Below, piece after piece: positions 50,119-62,195 of a stretch of 64,000 nt of DNA. Positions within the stretch are counted from its first letter, which is position 1. Every line of letters begins with the position of its first letter. This DNA is from Albugo candida (lineage: Eukaryota; Oomycota; Peronosporomycetes; Albuginales; Albuginaceae). A program made the position numbers and the translations under genes. Where the stretch lies: NCBI GenBank assembly GCA_905220665.1, contig CAJNAR010000182.1, forward strand, positions 1-64,000. The letters run 5' to 3'. The notes below the pieces were generated by a model. That model searched no databases. It saw nothing but the letters and a program-made list of their open reading frames with translations, and had not been told where the DNA came from.

Positions 50119-51540
50119 ATGAGTTTTTGTCATTCTTTTGATAAAAACTCTCCACCTTCCTCATGCAACATCGAGGTGATCAAGCTTTCCGAGCAAAAGG
50201 AATCATGTGCTACGGGTTCTATTGATGCGCAATCTCATTCTTCCGAAGAGAAGTCGATGCCCGCTTCGTCTGTTTGCTCACTTTATACCATGAAAAATCT
50301 ATTTTCGCGGCCTCGAGAGGACATTAGCGAAGATGAGAAAATCTCCTCGGGCAAAGTATCCAATCAAAGAACTAATGAGAATAATGAAAGCGATGAAAGT
50401 AACACTCATTCGACGAACTATGTGAATCTGCAACATCGACTGATTGGGTTGCAAGCTCGCTACAAAAAAGCTCAGATCAAGGCAAACCGCACGATCGCTT
50501 CATTGCAGTCGCAGGTTTCTGCAAAGGCGGCGCTTAACAATTCGTTAGAAGAACGAAACAATTGCCTTAGGAAACAGGTAGCCAGCAAAACGAATGATTT
50601 ACAGCGAACAATGACGCAACTCGCTAAATCTCGTACTGAAATTGAGATAATGATGACCAAATTGACATATAACGAGCATCGATTAGAGATCGAAAGTCAA
50701 GAACGGGAAAAAATACAAACAAAATATCAGCAGATGCAAATGGAATCATTGCAATACAAGGCAAAGAATCAAGTCATACAAGCGCATGAAAACGATAGTT
50801 TTTCAAAATTAGAAGCCACAGTAAAAGAATTGGTAGAAACAAGACTTCAGCTGAATCGAATTCATGCGCGGTTTAAGCTTGGGGAGGCTAAATTACATCA
50901 AGTTAACCAGGAGCTTCACCAATGTAAAGCAATGAATTGCGCAACAATCCATGTTTGGAAGAATAGATTACAAGTAGCTCGAGAGGCTGCGTGCCAAAGC
51001 TCAAAAAAGGCTTTGCATCAAGAACGAAAAAATTCTCTTCTCGCTAATAAGAGACATAAGGAAGAGTATGCTCGTGTGTGTACGCGTCTATCGAAACTGG
51101 AGAACACATTACAACGAAAGGATGAGGTCATTTTGATGCTAGAATCTCGCTGTGAGACCGATACATTAGAACGACTTCGACTTTCAGAATCTGTCGAAAG
51201 GCTCGCTAATGCCGAGAAGTCGTGGATCAAACAAATCGAAATAGTAGAAGTAGAGCTATGGCGTGAGAAAAAAGCTAAGAATAATAGAAGCGCCCGTACA
51301 CATCACAGTACACAAACGGATACGGGTACTTGCGGATCGTGTTGTGATGAGAAAGTACATGTGATTGACCAAGGTACCACTTTTCATACACAGCAGTTGA
51401 TCAGTCAGCTGAACGAGCTGGAAGAAGATAACGTCCGATTAAGAAGTCTGCATACCATTGAGATACAGGCACAACAAAAAGCGTACGATGAGGTTTTCGG
51501 AGCATATCGAAGAAAGACAGAATCAGAAATACAATCCTGA
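50119..51540 (+). CDS. Long coiled-coil protein, unknown function
   Basis: A 473-residue single-exon protein. Residues 1-95 are Ser/Glu-rich and disordered. From about 96 to 385 it is an almost unbroken coiled coil, with heptads such as LQHRLIGLQARYKKAQIKA and LEERNNCLRKQVASK. It then breaks at a short Cys-containing linker (TCGSCCDEKVHV, about 400) and resumes (SQLNELEEDNVRLRSLHTIE) to the end. This is typical of centrosomal, basal-body or motor-adaptor proteins, but no family is recognised. It stands tail-to-tail with the SFI1-like centrin-binding gene. A shared centrosome theme is tempting but unproved. Confidence 0.65.
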   Translation: MSFCHSFDKNSPPSSCNIEVIKLSEQKESCATGSIDAQSHSSEEKSMPASSVCSLYTMKNLFSRPREDISEDEKISSGKVSNQRTNENNESDESNTHSTNYVNLQHRLIGLQARYKKAQIKANRTIASLQSQVSAKAALNNSLEERNNCLRKQVASKTNDLQRTMTQLAKSRTEIEIMMTKLTYNEHRLEIESQEREKIQTKYQQMQMESLQYKAKNQVIQAHENDSFSKLEATVKELVETRLQLNRIHARFKLGEAKLHQVNQELHQCKAMNCATIHVWKNRLQVAREAACQSSKKALHQERKNSLLANKRHKEEYARVCTRLSKLENTLQRKDEVILMLESRCETDTLERLRLSESVERLANAEKSWIKQIEIVEVELWREKKAKNNRSARTHHSTQTDTGTCGSCCDEKVHVIDQGTTFHTQQLISQLNELEEDNVRLRSLHTIEIQAQQKAYDEVFGAYRRKTESEIQS

Positions 51541-52332
51541 TACGAATAGACATACGTTTCTTCCAGCCTCATTCGAAACCTCAGGTCTTTGCTTACAACG
51601 ATACAGTTACTGATAGGACAAAAAACAGTATTAGGTGACAGTAATGGACAAATCAGAGGAACGTTATAATTACCCCACCTGTGCCATTGAGTTTATAAGC
51701 CGTGAATGATATCGATATCCCCAGAGTGGAAGGAATAGTCCTGATATTGGGCTTGTTATAGGGGACGTTTGATTTGGAAGCCATTAGAGCTCAAGCACTT
51801 ACACTAATAGGGTAGTACATGTATGGATCTCACTTACAAATAAAGAGGGAAATTGATGCTGTATACAGACACTTCGTGTGGAATGTGAGCGAGTGGATTT
51901 CTCGTTTCTGTAATCGTGGATACTTCTTCTTTACATTTATATCAGTTGGCTGCACGTGTTCCGTGGAAAGTTCCCGGTAAAATAAATACATTTTGATAAA
52001 TTGGCATGTGGTTTACTAACGGTATTTGTTTCTTGAGACTATGTTGAGCATCAAACGAAATCAAGAAATGTCAAACGGAAAGTAAGGCGAGTACGAAGCG
52101 CATGTACTCTTGAAGATATCCTTTGCAGAGATGTATCACTACTACCACAAATACGTGGCACGCCTTACAATGGAAATGCCGTTGGTACGAATTCTCACTC
52201 CCGAAGACTTTTTACAGATACTTGGCATGTCGATTACTGTCATCTGAATGAAAGACAAGCCCCATAAACCTTAAACTCTAAACCCTAAAAATCAAACGTT
52301 GGCGATTTCAAGTCAAATGGCAAACAAAGTTA
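51541..52332. other. Intergenic, between convergent genes
   Basis: About 790 bases with no recognised gene. It contains the telomere-like run at 52265-52290. Confidence 0.45.
52265..52290. repeat. Telomere-like repeat remnant
   Basis: TAAACCTTAAACTCTAAACC continuing CTAAAAA: three to four imperfect CCCTAAA-type units, in the same form as the run at 10287-10352 (both include CTCTAAACCCTAAAA). Confidence 0.45.
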
Positions 52333-55300
52333 CTACTTTGTGACCTGCATCATTTTCCATGCCAAAGTGTAATCCTTCCACAACCAAAACACCTTAGCAA
52401 GTGCTTTTTGGCGTTGCTTTTCGAAACATCGTCGAGCTCGTTTCCTCGCAATTCGAACGCAATGACTCCAAGTTTTCCATTCAGTAAAGATAAGCTTCAT
52501 ACGTAAGTGTCTTCGCCTCTGCAAATTCCGGGCAGCTATCCGCAGTGACTGATTGAAGCATTTCCATCTCCTCCACGCTCTCAGAGTTTTATAACGGTTG
52601 CAGACCTTCTCGACGACCAGAGTGCCTTGTACAACCTGAGCTCGATAACTTCGTTTATAGCGTACACGCTCGCCCCATATCGACCAAATGCGCCTATAGG
52701 TAGTGTGACGATCGTAAGCAATGGCGACGTCCCATTCGCGTCCACCAAGCTCACTATTGTGCCTCCAAACCCGCAGCGAGAAACGAAGACGTAGGCCTCG
52801 CATGCGGCATACCGCAAATTGGCACCTTTTGCTTTCCCAAATCACCCGCTTCCACTCAGCAAAAACAGCTTTCGTGTATCGCTGCGCTCGTTGCGAGTGT
52901 AAAATCAGACATTTCCGCATTACTGATCGTATCATTTTCGTATGCACATGCCACCGTATCAGAAATTTGCCGGCTTGGCGATATCTCGACATCAAATTGT
53001 ATCGCCGAGCCAATTTGCAATAATAAGCTGAAACCCATTGGCGCCAAAATCCGCTTTTATGACCCCGCACTAAAAGAATCACATTCTGTGATCGGCGTGA
53101 GAGTTGGCGCCAAAGGTGGAGAGAAAGTCGACAATACACGTCATACTTTTTCTTTTGCAGGCTACAGATAATACCTACAGCCTCAGAATACGCCTCTGTT
53201 CTTCTACAACGCTCTTTCCAGCGAGAAAGGTATATGCGTACACGGTTGCCCTTTAATACTTGCTGTTGAAGTCGATGGTGCCTATACATTTTCCAAGTGC
53301 ACCAACTCGCGCGCTGTAAATGCAGTATATAACTCTGGGCGATGCACAGATTACGGAGACGATACTCTTGATGAAGATGTACCCAGTTTTTCCAATGTAT
53401 AAAGTACTTTGACCTGTTTCTTTTCTGTCGATATCTCAAGAGTTTTGTGTATCGCTTCCATTGGCACCACTTCCGCACCGCAAGGAACCTTCCGCGAGTG
53501 AGATAGCGATACGAAATGCCTCGTGCTATTCGCTGCGTGCGTTTTTGATACAGATATCGTCTCACGAACTCATTAAAAGCGAATCGCAGGCTCTGATAGC
53601 GGCAGTGGTATGCAGCACTCCGAATACTTTGCCGTTTATGCCGCGAATATTCGAGTGTGAAATGCTTCCAGGCTTGCCAGGCTTTGAATATTTGTTTCGC
53701 TTTCGAGTACGAAGATAACAGATTTCCAAGCAACTTTTTTTCATTCTTCCAAGAAATCCAGATTTTCATCACTGATCTCAATAAACTACAATGGTACTGA
53801 TGAATTCTCTTGACCACCAGCTGGCCAAGGACAATGTCGCGGTGGCGACGTCGTCGCCATTCGATTCCAAATAAATGAAATTGTTTCCACGCTGAAAAGA
53901 ATCGCTTTCTCCTTCCACCCGCAATTCTGTTCATAAAGGCACAAAGGTTCTCTGTCCGGCGGTGTCGGCTTAGAAGCCGTGTTTTCCAAGCCTCAAAAGT
54001 GCGGCGAGACTGACATGATCGATGAAATCGCTTCCCGAGGAATAGGCGTCGCCAAAGAGCCCACGTGACATCTGTTTTTGCGTACGAGGAAATAGAGTGT
54101 CGTTTCCATTGCAAAAGTACATTTTCAGCGATGCGATTTGAATTTCTCTCAACGCCCAAAATCTTTTCAAAACGCTGTAAACGCTTTGTATACGCACACA
54201 AAAGCCGAAAAGGCTTCTCTACGTATCGTCTATTGATACACTGCTCTACAAAAGCTCTGACGCGGATTTTCCTTAATCGATTACCTCGCCATGTGAGCAA
54301 GAACTCTTTTAGAACAGCTTGGCGATAAAAAGTTTCAAGACGAGCTTGGACGCAAGTCTCATGGCGTTGCTGAACGCCCCAGCTTCTCCAGAAAATGAAC
54401 ATTGATCGAAACCACTTCTTCTGCTTCCCAGAATCCTTCCAACGTCCCCAAAGACACAATTTTCTCGCAAAGTCTGCATTTCGTCTCTTCTGACAGTGTT
54501 CCTTCCGTCGAGCTACACGATCTCTCCATGCGCAAAGCACTCTCTGCATCGATTGACGCTTAGTACGGCTTTGAAAAATAAAGGTATTGGTGTCGACGTC
54601 CCGCTTCCTGAGCGTATAACGCTTCCAAATATTAAAGGTGCGTTTCCGCAATGAAATAAAGCCCTTATATAGTGCCGATGATTTGCGGTGCTCTTGTTGG
54701 GTCTTGGCGACGATACCTCGTCGCCAGTGCTTCCAGCTGAGTCGAAAAAATACTGATTTATGATGCTCCTCAGCCATTTGGAACCGCTGAGTTTTCATTC
54801 TTGTAGCAATCGACAACCTCGAAAGTGAGGAAAAAGCTTTGTTTAAGACTTTGTATCGCCGTACAAGTACGAAACGAACAACTCGGTGCCTTTGGCGTTG
54901 TTTTTGGTTTTTTTCGTGCTTCCACGCAGTAAAAGACATCTCGAAAAGCTTGCGTCTTAGGAATCTATTGGCCACAAGCTTCTTTTTTCTTTTCACCCAT
55001 AATCGGCGATGATGAACGAACCATCCCGAAAAGGCCTGGCGTTTCTCTCGCATCGAAGCGTGTCGATTTGCAAAGTCTAAAGCCCATTGATTCTTTTTAT
55101 GCTTTCGAATTAAAATACCTCTCCAGAGAAGAAAACTACGCTTCTTGAAACCAGCAATGCTACGTTTAACGAGCCATGAAGCATATTTCCAGGACTTCCA
55201 GGCTCTTGCCTGATAAAGGCTTTTTACATCACACGCAACAGCCAACGTCAGACACTGTAATTGATATCGTTTCCTGAGGTGCTGATTCCATCTCCTCCAC

Positions 55301-58300
55301 ATAAAATCTTTCCTCTTTCGACATGTCGAGGATCGGAACGAAGCCACTTGAGACCGTTGCAACTGCTTCCGTCGTATACTTTCTTTCATATCATTAAAAA
55401 CCCTTCGAATTCGCTTACATCGAAAGTAGCGATGTATTCCTTTTCTTCGGGTTTGTCGGTTCTGAAGGTCTTTCCAAAAATCCCACGCACATCTTATAAG
55501 CCTCTTCTCCCTCTTCAGCCGATGAGCCGCCTGGAAATGGTTTCGGGCAGTTTTTTGAGAGTAGAAAAGTTTCCATTGCTTAAGGCGACGACTTTGAGCT
55601 TCAACTTGAAATCGGAGCTTATTGACTTTGCATAATTTCCAAAATCGAAAGATATGCTTCCAGAGGCAAAATAATCGTTTCTTCCACATCCTCTGAGAGC
55701 ATATTGCAAGCAATCGGTGAGCCTGTCGCTGCTTTTTGACCCGAATTGTGATCTGTCTCCATTGCCGTGTTGACCATAAAATTTGTCGATGTACACTTTT
55801 TCCAATAAACAGCTGTATTAAAAGATTTTTCTTACGTCCTAACAACGTTTGTTGCCACCAATCGATGAAAAAAAGGCTTTTGCGTCGAAATGTTTGCGAG
55901 GCCTGGAATTCACGGTACTTGCACCTCATTTGTCGACGCACATTCCATCCATAAAAAATAGCTTTTAGAATGCTCTTTCGACGTTCCGCAATGCAAATAA
56001 GGCGTAAGACCGCAAGACGATGCGAATAACAAACACGCGAGTACCAAAAGTCCCAAACGCGCCGAAAAACGTATCGCGTTTTAATGACAAAAATCCTCTC
56101 ACATTTTCGGCGGTGGTCTCGTTGCGATATTGATCGCTTGTGCCATAGAATTAGACATGTACGCACCTTCTGAGCAACATGAAACTCACGCTGTTCTCGA
56201 CATTTCCGTGTAGCTCGTCTCCAGGCCTTTAGCACTTGAAGATGCATCTGCTTCTTCCGTAAGAATGCGACTTCAACCGTGCCTTTCTTCTGTTTGCATA
56301 TTGACGCTGTGAATGCTTTCCACCAAAGAAAAAATCGACTTTCAATTCGTCTATTCTCTCGTGATCGAGCACGTCGTCTCAGGCGTTCGACACGCAGTCT
56401 TATTTTCCAGGAAAGCCAGGCTTCTTCCAATGATATCGAGTGACAGAGAAGCGACAAACACGTGCGATTTCTTTCATTTCGCTTTGAACGGAGCGTCTCG
56501 AACGCCCACATGTCTATCGCTTGCCGTTCTAAGCGGAATTTCCACATGAAAATGATCTTTCGGAGTCTGACGCCGGGAGATCCCTTCCATCTTGCGAGAA
56601 AGTCGTCCGTTGCAAACCGTATTTGTCGCTGGCGAATTGCGTGCGTTCTGAGGTCGTTGAAGGCGATCTGGAGGTTTCTATCGGCGCGTTTTTCACGAAT
56701 AAATGTACATTTTCGCCAATTTCCAACGCGCTTGCAGATACGTTCGCGTATGCATCCGAGAAGGAAGCATTCATGCACCATTTTAAGCTGTTTTTCGACC
56801 CGTAGAGCTTCTTTCCGGTCGTAAAACGATCGCTTCCACGAAACGAAAACGTTACTGCAAATACGCACATGCTGTCGCACTTCAAAATCGCTCACGTTAA
56901 CGTCTTGCTGCGCTGTCTTCTTCCACCTGTGGAGCGCCCGTTTCTGAGCCTGAGATCTCGCGACTTGTAGGAGTCGAAGTGAGGCTTTGCGTCTGAACGC
57001 AAACAAAAGAAAAGCGGTACGCCAATGTCTCCAAAAACGAAATTCCGTTTGCTTCATGATGCGATTTTCTGTTTTTTGACGTAGAAATCGCTCACTCTTT
57101 CGGAGTACGGCAAACGCACGCCACAAGTAAAAGAGCTCTTTTTTCCGCTTTTGGGTTTGAGACACAATAAACGTACGAGACGGACGCTGTTCGCTGACAA
57201 ATTGTCTCCATCTCTCAACGATTCTATTACACTGAATGGCCTCCCATTGATTTCGTAAGCTCATAAACGCTTCTCTTTCCATCTCTGACGCTTTTTTCCA
57301 TCGGAAAAGGACACAACGACTTCGAATATTTTCGGCCGCTCGCATCAAATATCTCGTCCGCTGTCTCTCAGTGCGACGTCGCCTCCAGGAATCCAAAGTC
57401 CACGAAAACAGCCCCAGAAACTCTTCATTACGCACTCTCTTTTCCGCCTTTTTCCGCTTTAAATCAGCTTCCACACGCGCCATTCCGACCTCATTCGACT
57501 CCAATTCGAACGCTCAACAGCGAAACACTTTCGAAGCCTTTCTTGCTTCGAGAGAGCGTGTCGATGGCGCCATAAAGTTATTTTCTGACGGGTGTTCTCC
57601 AAACACAACAGATACCGTTTTTGTGCGTTTGATTGAGCCTCCAAGACGAAACACCTCCATCGAAAAAGCCCCGAATACGCCTTCCTTCTGACACTCATCG
57701 AAGCTGTCGTAAAGAATCTGTTTCTCACTAATCGATGTCGTCGAACGTATTCTTTCCAATGCTTCCACGCGTTCATTTCAGAGCAAAGTAAGACTCGTTT
57801 CCTCAGACGGCAGTACCGAGCGCGTCGTCGCCAAAAGCAAAGACCCACCGCTTTAATTCTCTTTTCTGTTTGCTCACTCACCGCTCTGAGCTTTTGTTCC
57901 GTCGTGCAAAACGACTTCCACAATGTGATACTTTGAAAGAGTTCCCTTTTACGCTTTGCGATCTCCCACGAAAACTTGCAATTTTCCAGCTTTTTCAATG
58001 TAATAAGGCAATTTTTCCAATGATACAAACACCTTCTCCACGTTTTACGTGTGTCACGCGCCATCCAGCGAGCTTGGAGTGCGATTAAACCCCTTAGAGC
58101 CTCAACGATTCGCCTCCAGTGCCTCATAAAAGCTTTTGTTCGTTTTCGTTCAAAAGTCAATTTTGCGGCGTTTTCAAAACGCATTTTTGCAGCGTTTGCT
58201 CTCCACTGACGTACGATTCGTCTCTGTCGATTAACGCATCCAAAAGCGTGAGATTTTGCGAGTGCGACCGTATACGTTCGCTTTTGTGCATTCCATCGCT

Positions 58301-60407
58301 TCCAATACGCAAATTTGGACCGTAAATTCATATTTTCAGATCGTTTCTTCCAAAGAGCGAAAAGCTTAATTCTCTGTCGCTTTTGGAGGCAATACGAGTG
58401 CCAAAAAGCGAGAATTCGAGTGCTGTATCGCTTTCCACGTAACGTCTGATGCGTTGTGGCGATAGAATGACGCAGTAGATGTGATAATTTCCAGGCTTCC
58501 CATACCAAGCGCCTCAAGTGCTCCACCCGGGAAGCCGCAATCCTTCTTTGGTATCGTTTTACGCGCTGATGGAAGAGAGTGAGAAATCTCCAATGAGAAA
58601 TTAAGCTTCTGAGTTGTTTCCTTCTTTTGTACGCACCAGATTGCTTCCGTTTTCGCTGAATTTGTACCCGAAAAGCCCACGCAGCCAAAACCTTTCGACA
58701 CGTTCGAATGGCATTTCTATTGCGTCTTCCATTGATCTCACGTCGCCTCCCGAAAATGTGTGTCCAGCGCGTCCAAAACAACTTCAGAATAGTTGGAAAC
58801 ACGTTTCGGATGACCGTGCGCTCCTTTGCTTTACATTGCCACAATGTAAGAATTTCGCGCTTTTGGTACGTATGAATGCGTTTCCAAACGGCTATACGCT
58901 CGTTATGTATTCGTTGACTGTTCTTTCGATTCCAACAGATCGCATTGAAGCAATTACGCAACAGATTTCGATAATAAAGAGCTCTGGCGCTCACAGAGTG
59001 TGATTCCCATATGAAATGCTCATCTCGAAAGTGCTTCCACGCCTGAAAAACCTTTGAGCTTTGTACCGTTCGACGTACTCTCTGTACGACAATTCGAACG
59101 CGATAAACGCATTTCCAGATTTGAAAGACGTTGGATGCGATGTGGAGCCGGCATTTACGTACGTACTCATTGAGCTCTGAGCTTTTTTTCCTGTGGTAAT
59201 ACTTCCAGGCCGTAAAGTTGCATGCAACCATTTGTCTCTGTCGCTGCCTGGAAACACGCACAACAGCTGTTTTAGTGCGTTCACAGGCCTCTGATACTAT
59301 TCTCCAGCTCCATAAAAGTCGATGCAACCATTTGCGAGTGTGTACGTGCTTGTACCTGGAAAGCTTGCATTCTCTGACTTCCCAAGCGGCTCTGACGAAT
59401 TCATTCCATTCCAAGAAGAATCGTCGCTGGAAGGTATGTTCGTGAGCGCTACCAAGCCAACATATCTTCTTCTCTACATCTTTTCGATCGAGAACGTAAA
59501 GAGAGAGCGTATGAAGCACTTTGGATTGTATTCGAGTCGCTTGGAGCACACGTAAGTTTTCTAAGCGAAAACGATGCATTTGTGAGATTTTAAGGACCTC
59601 TAGCCAGCAATGCAGCATCTGGCTCAGTTTCCAGCATTGATAGTGAGCCTGATTCTCGCTTGTTTTCATGCTTTGTTGTCTCTCGATACATTTAGACCCG
59701 AACACGCAATGTTCCCAGCGTTGAAGAGCTTCCATCCATAGCCCATAAAATCTTCGTGTATGCGTATCAGTGCATTTTACCCGTGCAATTCCAATCGTCA
59801 GCGCTGCATGTTCCCGCAAATGTGATGGTTGACGCACTTGAACGATTTTTTGGCTGTGAAATGGAGCAACTTTATAACTTTTAGTATGAGGCTTTTCGGC
59901 CGGGCCTTTTGTATCACTCAACAAATCTCGAAAGCGATCTCTACCCGCTCCTCCAGTCTTTGTGATTGATTTTATTGCATTCTCCGAAGTATTTTCATTG
60001 TCGCTATGTTCGATATCGTCTGCGCATCTTTGTACAATTCGTTGGATTCGTTCACGCCACGTATCTTGAGGCTTTTCAAGCGCCACGAGAAAAAGCAAAT
60101 TCTGAAAGATTTTGGTCTCCTGCGGTCTTACTTTATATTTCCGAAAGACGGTGTGAGATGCGGCAATCAGATCTGCAATGGAGAGGCTTTGCGGGCTTGT
60201 ACGAGGAGTAGAAACGTCAAAAGACCTGGATTTGGTAGTGCAGGCTTGTTTCACAATTTCAGTCAGAATCAGTGATAGAAACTCTTGAGAGAGGTATACA
60301 GCCGCGTGGTACGAAGAGCATGCTCTACTGTCGATATTTGATCTGCTCTGAGGAGTGTGAGCTTTTCTCTTGGCTCTGTAATTTGCAGTCAAAGTTTGAA
60401 GTCTCAT
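52333..60407 (-). CDS. SFI1: Giant SFI1-like centrin-binding repeat protein
   Basis: SFI1 is an elongated helix of centrin-binding repeats at centrosomes and spindle pole bodies. Two long minus-strand frames here (57459-60407 and 52333-57504) consist almost wholly of such repeats. Each is 20-35 residues around a hydrophobic-x6-Trp core (for example LRAWRRWKCF, FIDWWQQTL, LKAWRRATRK), with dozens of units. The frames overlap by 46 bases in different phases. A 62-nt GT-AG intron (57457-57518, GTTGAG...TTTAAAG) would join them in phase 0 into one protein of about 2,670 residues. I favour one gene. Two adjacent genes or a frameshift remain possible. Residues 1-190 precede the repeats and are Ser/Thr-rich. 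Composition is extreme in Arg, Lys, Trp, Phe. It is far longer than yeast SFI1 (about 950) or human SFI1 (about 1,240). Confidence 0.82.
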
Positions 60408-60534
60408 TCCATCGGCCGATTTCCATTTCGAACACGAAAGGACACACTCTTAAGTACGGATACGACTAAGTTTGGTTGGCAAAGTATTATATTATCCTAG
60501 TTTAACGTATGTCCACATAATGATCCACAAAGCG

Positions 60535-61833
60535 CTAAAAAGTGTTTTTTGTTGCGCGTAAAAGCGATTGAACCTTTTCCAGAGCGAATTCAGGCTTGAT
60601 AGGCTTTCGTTCTATCGATACATCGTCTTTCATACTCGTCATAACCGATTCGAGAGCCTATACATGCACACTGAAGCCGCGTTTGTGAAAAGACTTGCAT
60701 GCGACGTACCTGAACGCATTGCTTCCATCCAGGTTGTCTTTCATCGCCGATACCCTCTCCTTGTCGGACCCACGCACAAAACCAGCGATGATCTCGGCAA
60801 TGGGTCAGGAATCGATCGCTATTAGTGCACGAGCGCTTGGCCTCTCTCTGTGGCTCAACCGCCTTCATCATCCGCTGTAAGGGATCGCTTATGTCATCAG
60901 ACTTGACATTTTTGTCCAATAATTGACGACGATTGCAATAGGAGCACCAGAGATAAGAAATACCTCCACGTTGGTGAGAATCGTCTGCTACCCGTTGAAG
61001 CTTCCAGCCATGCAGAACCAGTAGAAACGCTTTCGTCTGGATCGAGGTGTTGTCGGGAACTGGAGACTTGGTGTCCGGGTTTTGCTTTTCGATAGAGAGC
61101 ACCCACTGCGATACGGTGGACCACACTGTATCGGTAAAGTCCCATTGGTTTGGAGCAAGAAACCATTCCAACCACTTGTTCGATTCGTTTTGATCAGATA
61201 TAAATTGCATAACTGTTGTTGATATTTCAAACACATCAGTTACGAGTTGTCGTACTCGTTCTGTGGCAGTGAGCACAGGAAGCTAATGCGAAAGAAAGCT
61301 TTAACGTCGCCAGTGATTATATAAACTGATTCTACTGACCATAGTGAACGCGGATGGAGACGGATTATCTCGCCATGGACAATGCTGATGATGTCCGTTT
61401 ATCAGCAACTTTGCAAATTGCGCTGCAACACGGTCGATTCCTTCTTGTGTGAGTGTGGTATCAATAGAAAAACAAAGTGTTGCGTGACAACTGCACACAA
61501 AACGCGTTATAAAATGGTACGATTGGGACACGATTGGTCGTACCAGCTGCAAGTTAAGATATCAGTTATAGAATTAACCCAACCGTGACGAGCCGCCTGG
61601 TACACATCGATTGGTGGAGGCTTGGCACACCACGTTGCGATCGAAAATGTAGCAACGCGTTCGAGAAAAAAGTTGTGATTCAACGGATCGCATCGAAGGG
61701 ATGTCGATGAGGTATCGGTAGATGAGTTTCGTGCCGTCAATGCGATTTCCACAGAGCATGTGGCGCTTTTCCATTCGGACAATGTATTCCGATACATTTC
61801 GTCCATATTGAGATCTTTACAGTGCATATCCAA
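60535..61833 (-). CDS. C3HC zinc-finger protein, ZC3HC1/NIPA-like
   Basis: Nuclear protein of the NIPA/Rsm1 family; in animals it acts with nuclear-basket and SCF proteins. Four exons are predicted: 61544-61833, 61340-61490, 60710-61282 and 60535-60657. Introns of 53, 57 and 52 nt all have GT-AG ends, giving 378 residues. The C3HC finger is rebuilt across the first intron: AARHGWVNSITDILTCSCCH, ATLCFSID, then HHQHCPWRDNPSPSAF. The family word FTM-LPVLTATERVRQL spans the second intron, like GMLPLDEP in the human protein. A second block has WCSYCNRRQLL, a DPLQRMMKAVE stretch and HRWFCAWV with PGWKQC, the Rsm1-type half. The last exon adds a short helical tail. The start could be 61833 or 61806. 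Confidence 0.85.
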
Positions 61834-62195
61834 CTATGTCCGAATCTTATCATATCGAAGTTATAGTTAAGTATAATCAAGGTCTATTATAGCATTATCA
61901 AAGCCCCTTTCATGGAAGCCGATGAGCTCCTTCCTTCTCAGCCAGCAGGATTGCCTCTTTGACGGTCTGTTACCAAATGATACCCAGAGACCTCCACCCT
62001 CATCCTACTACCTCTCCTCATCCATCAAACGCTTTCATCTGCTCACAAATGAGCCCAACATTATAAAAAGGCCCAGGCTCCTCGTATCAAACCTACTCTA
62101 ATTCCCAAGCCCATCTAAGAAGCCTCCACCCGCCCGACCCCACCCCACCTATATCCTCACCTCCCCAGACCATTCTCCACGTCCCATTTCCCTCT
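61834..62195. other. Spacer with pyrimidine-rich tract
   Basis: About 360 bases. Bases 61985-62210 are strongly C/T-rich on the plus strand (CCTCCACCC, CCCACCCC words), directly after the FGAM synthase stop in its direction of reading. No gene is seen. Confidence 0.45.
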
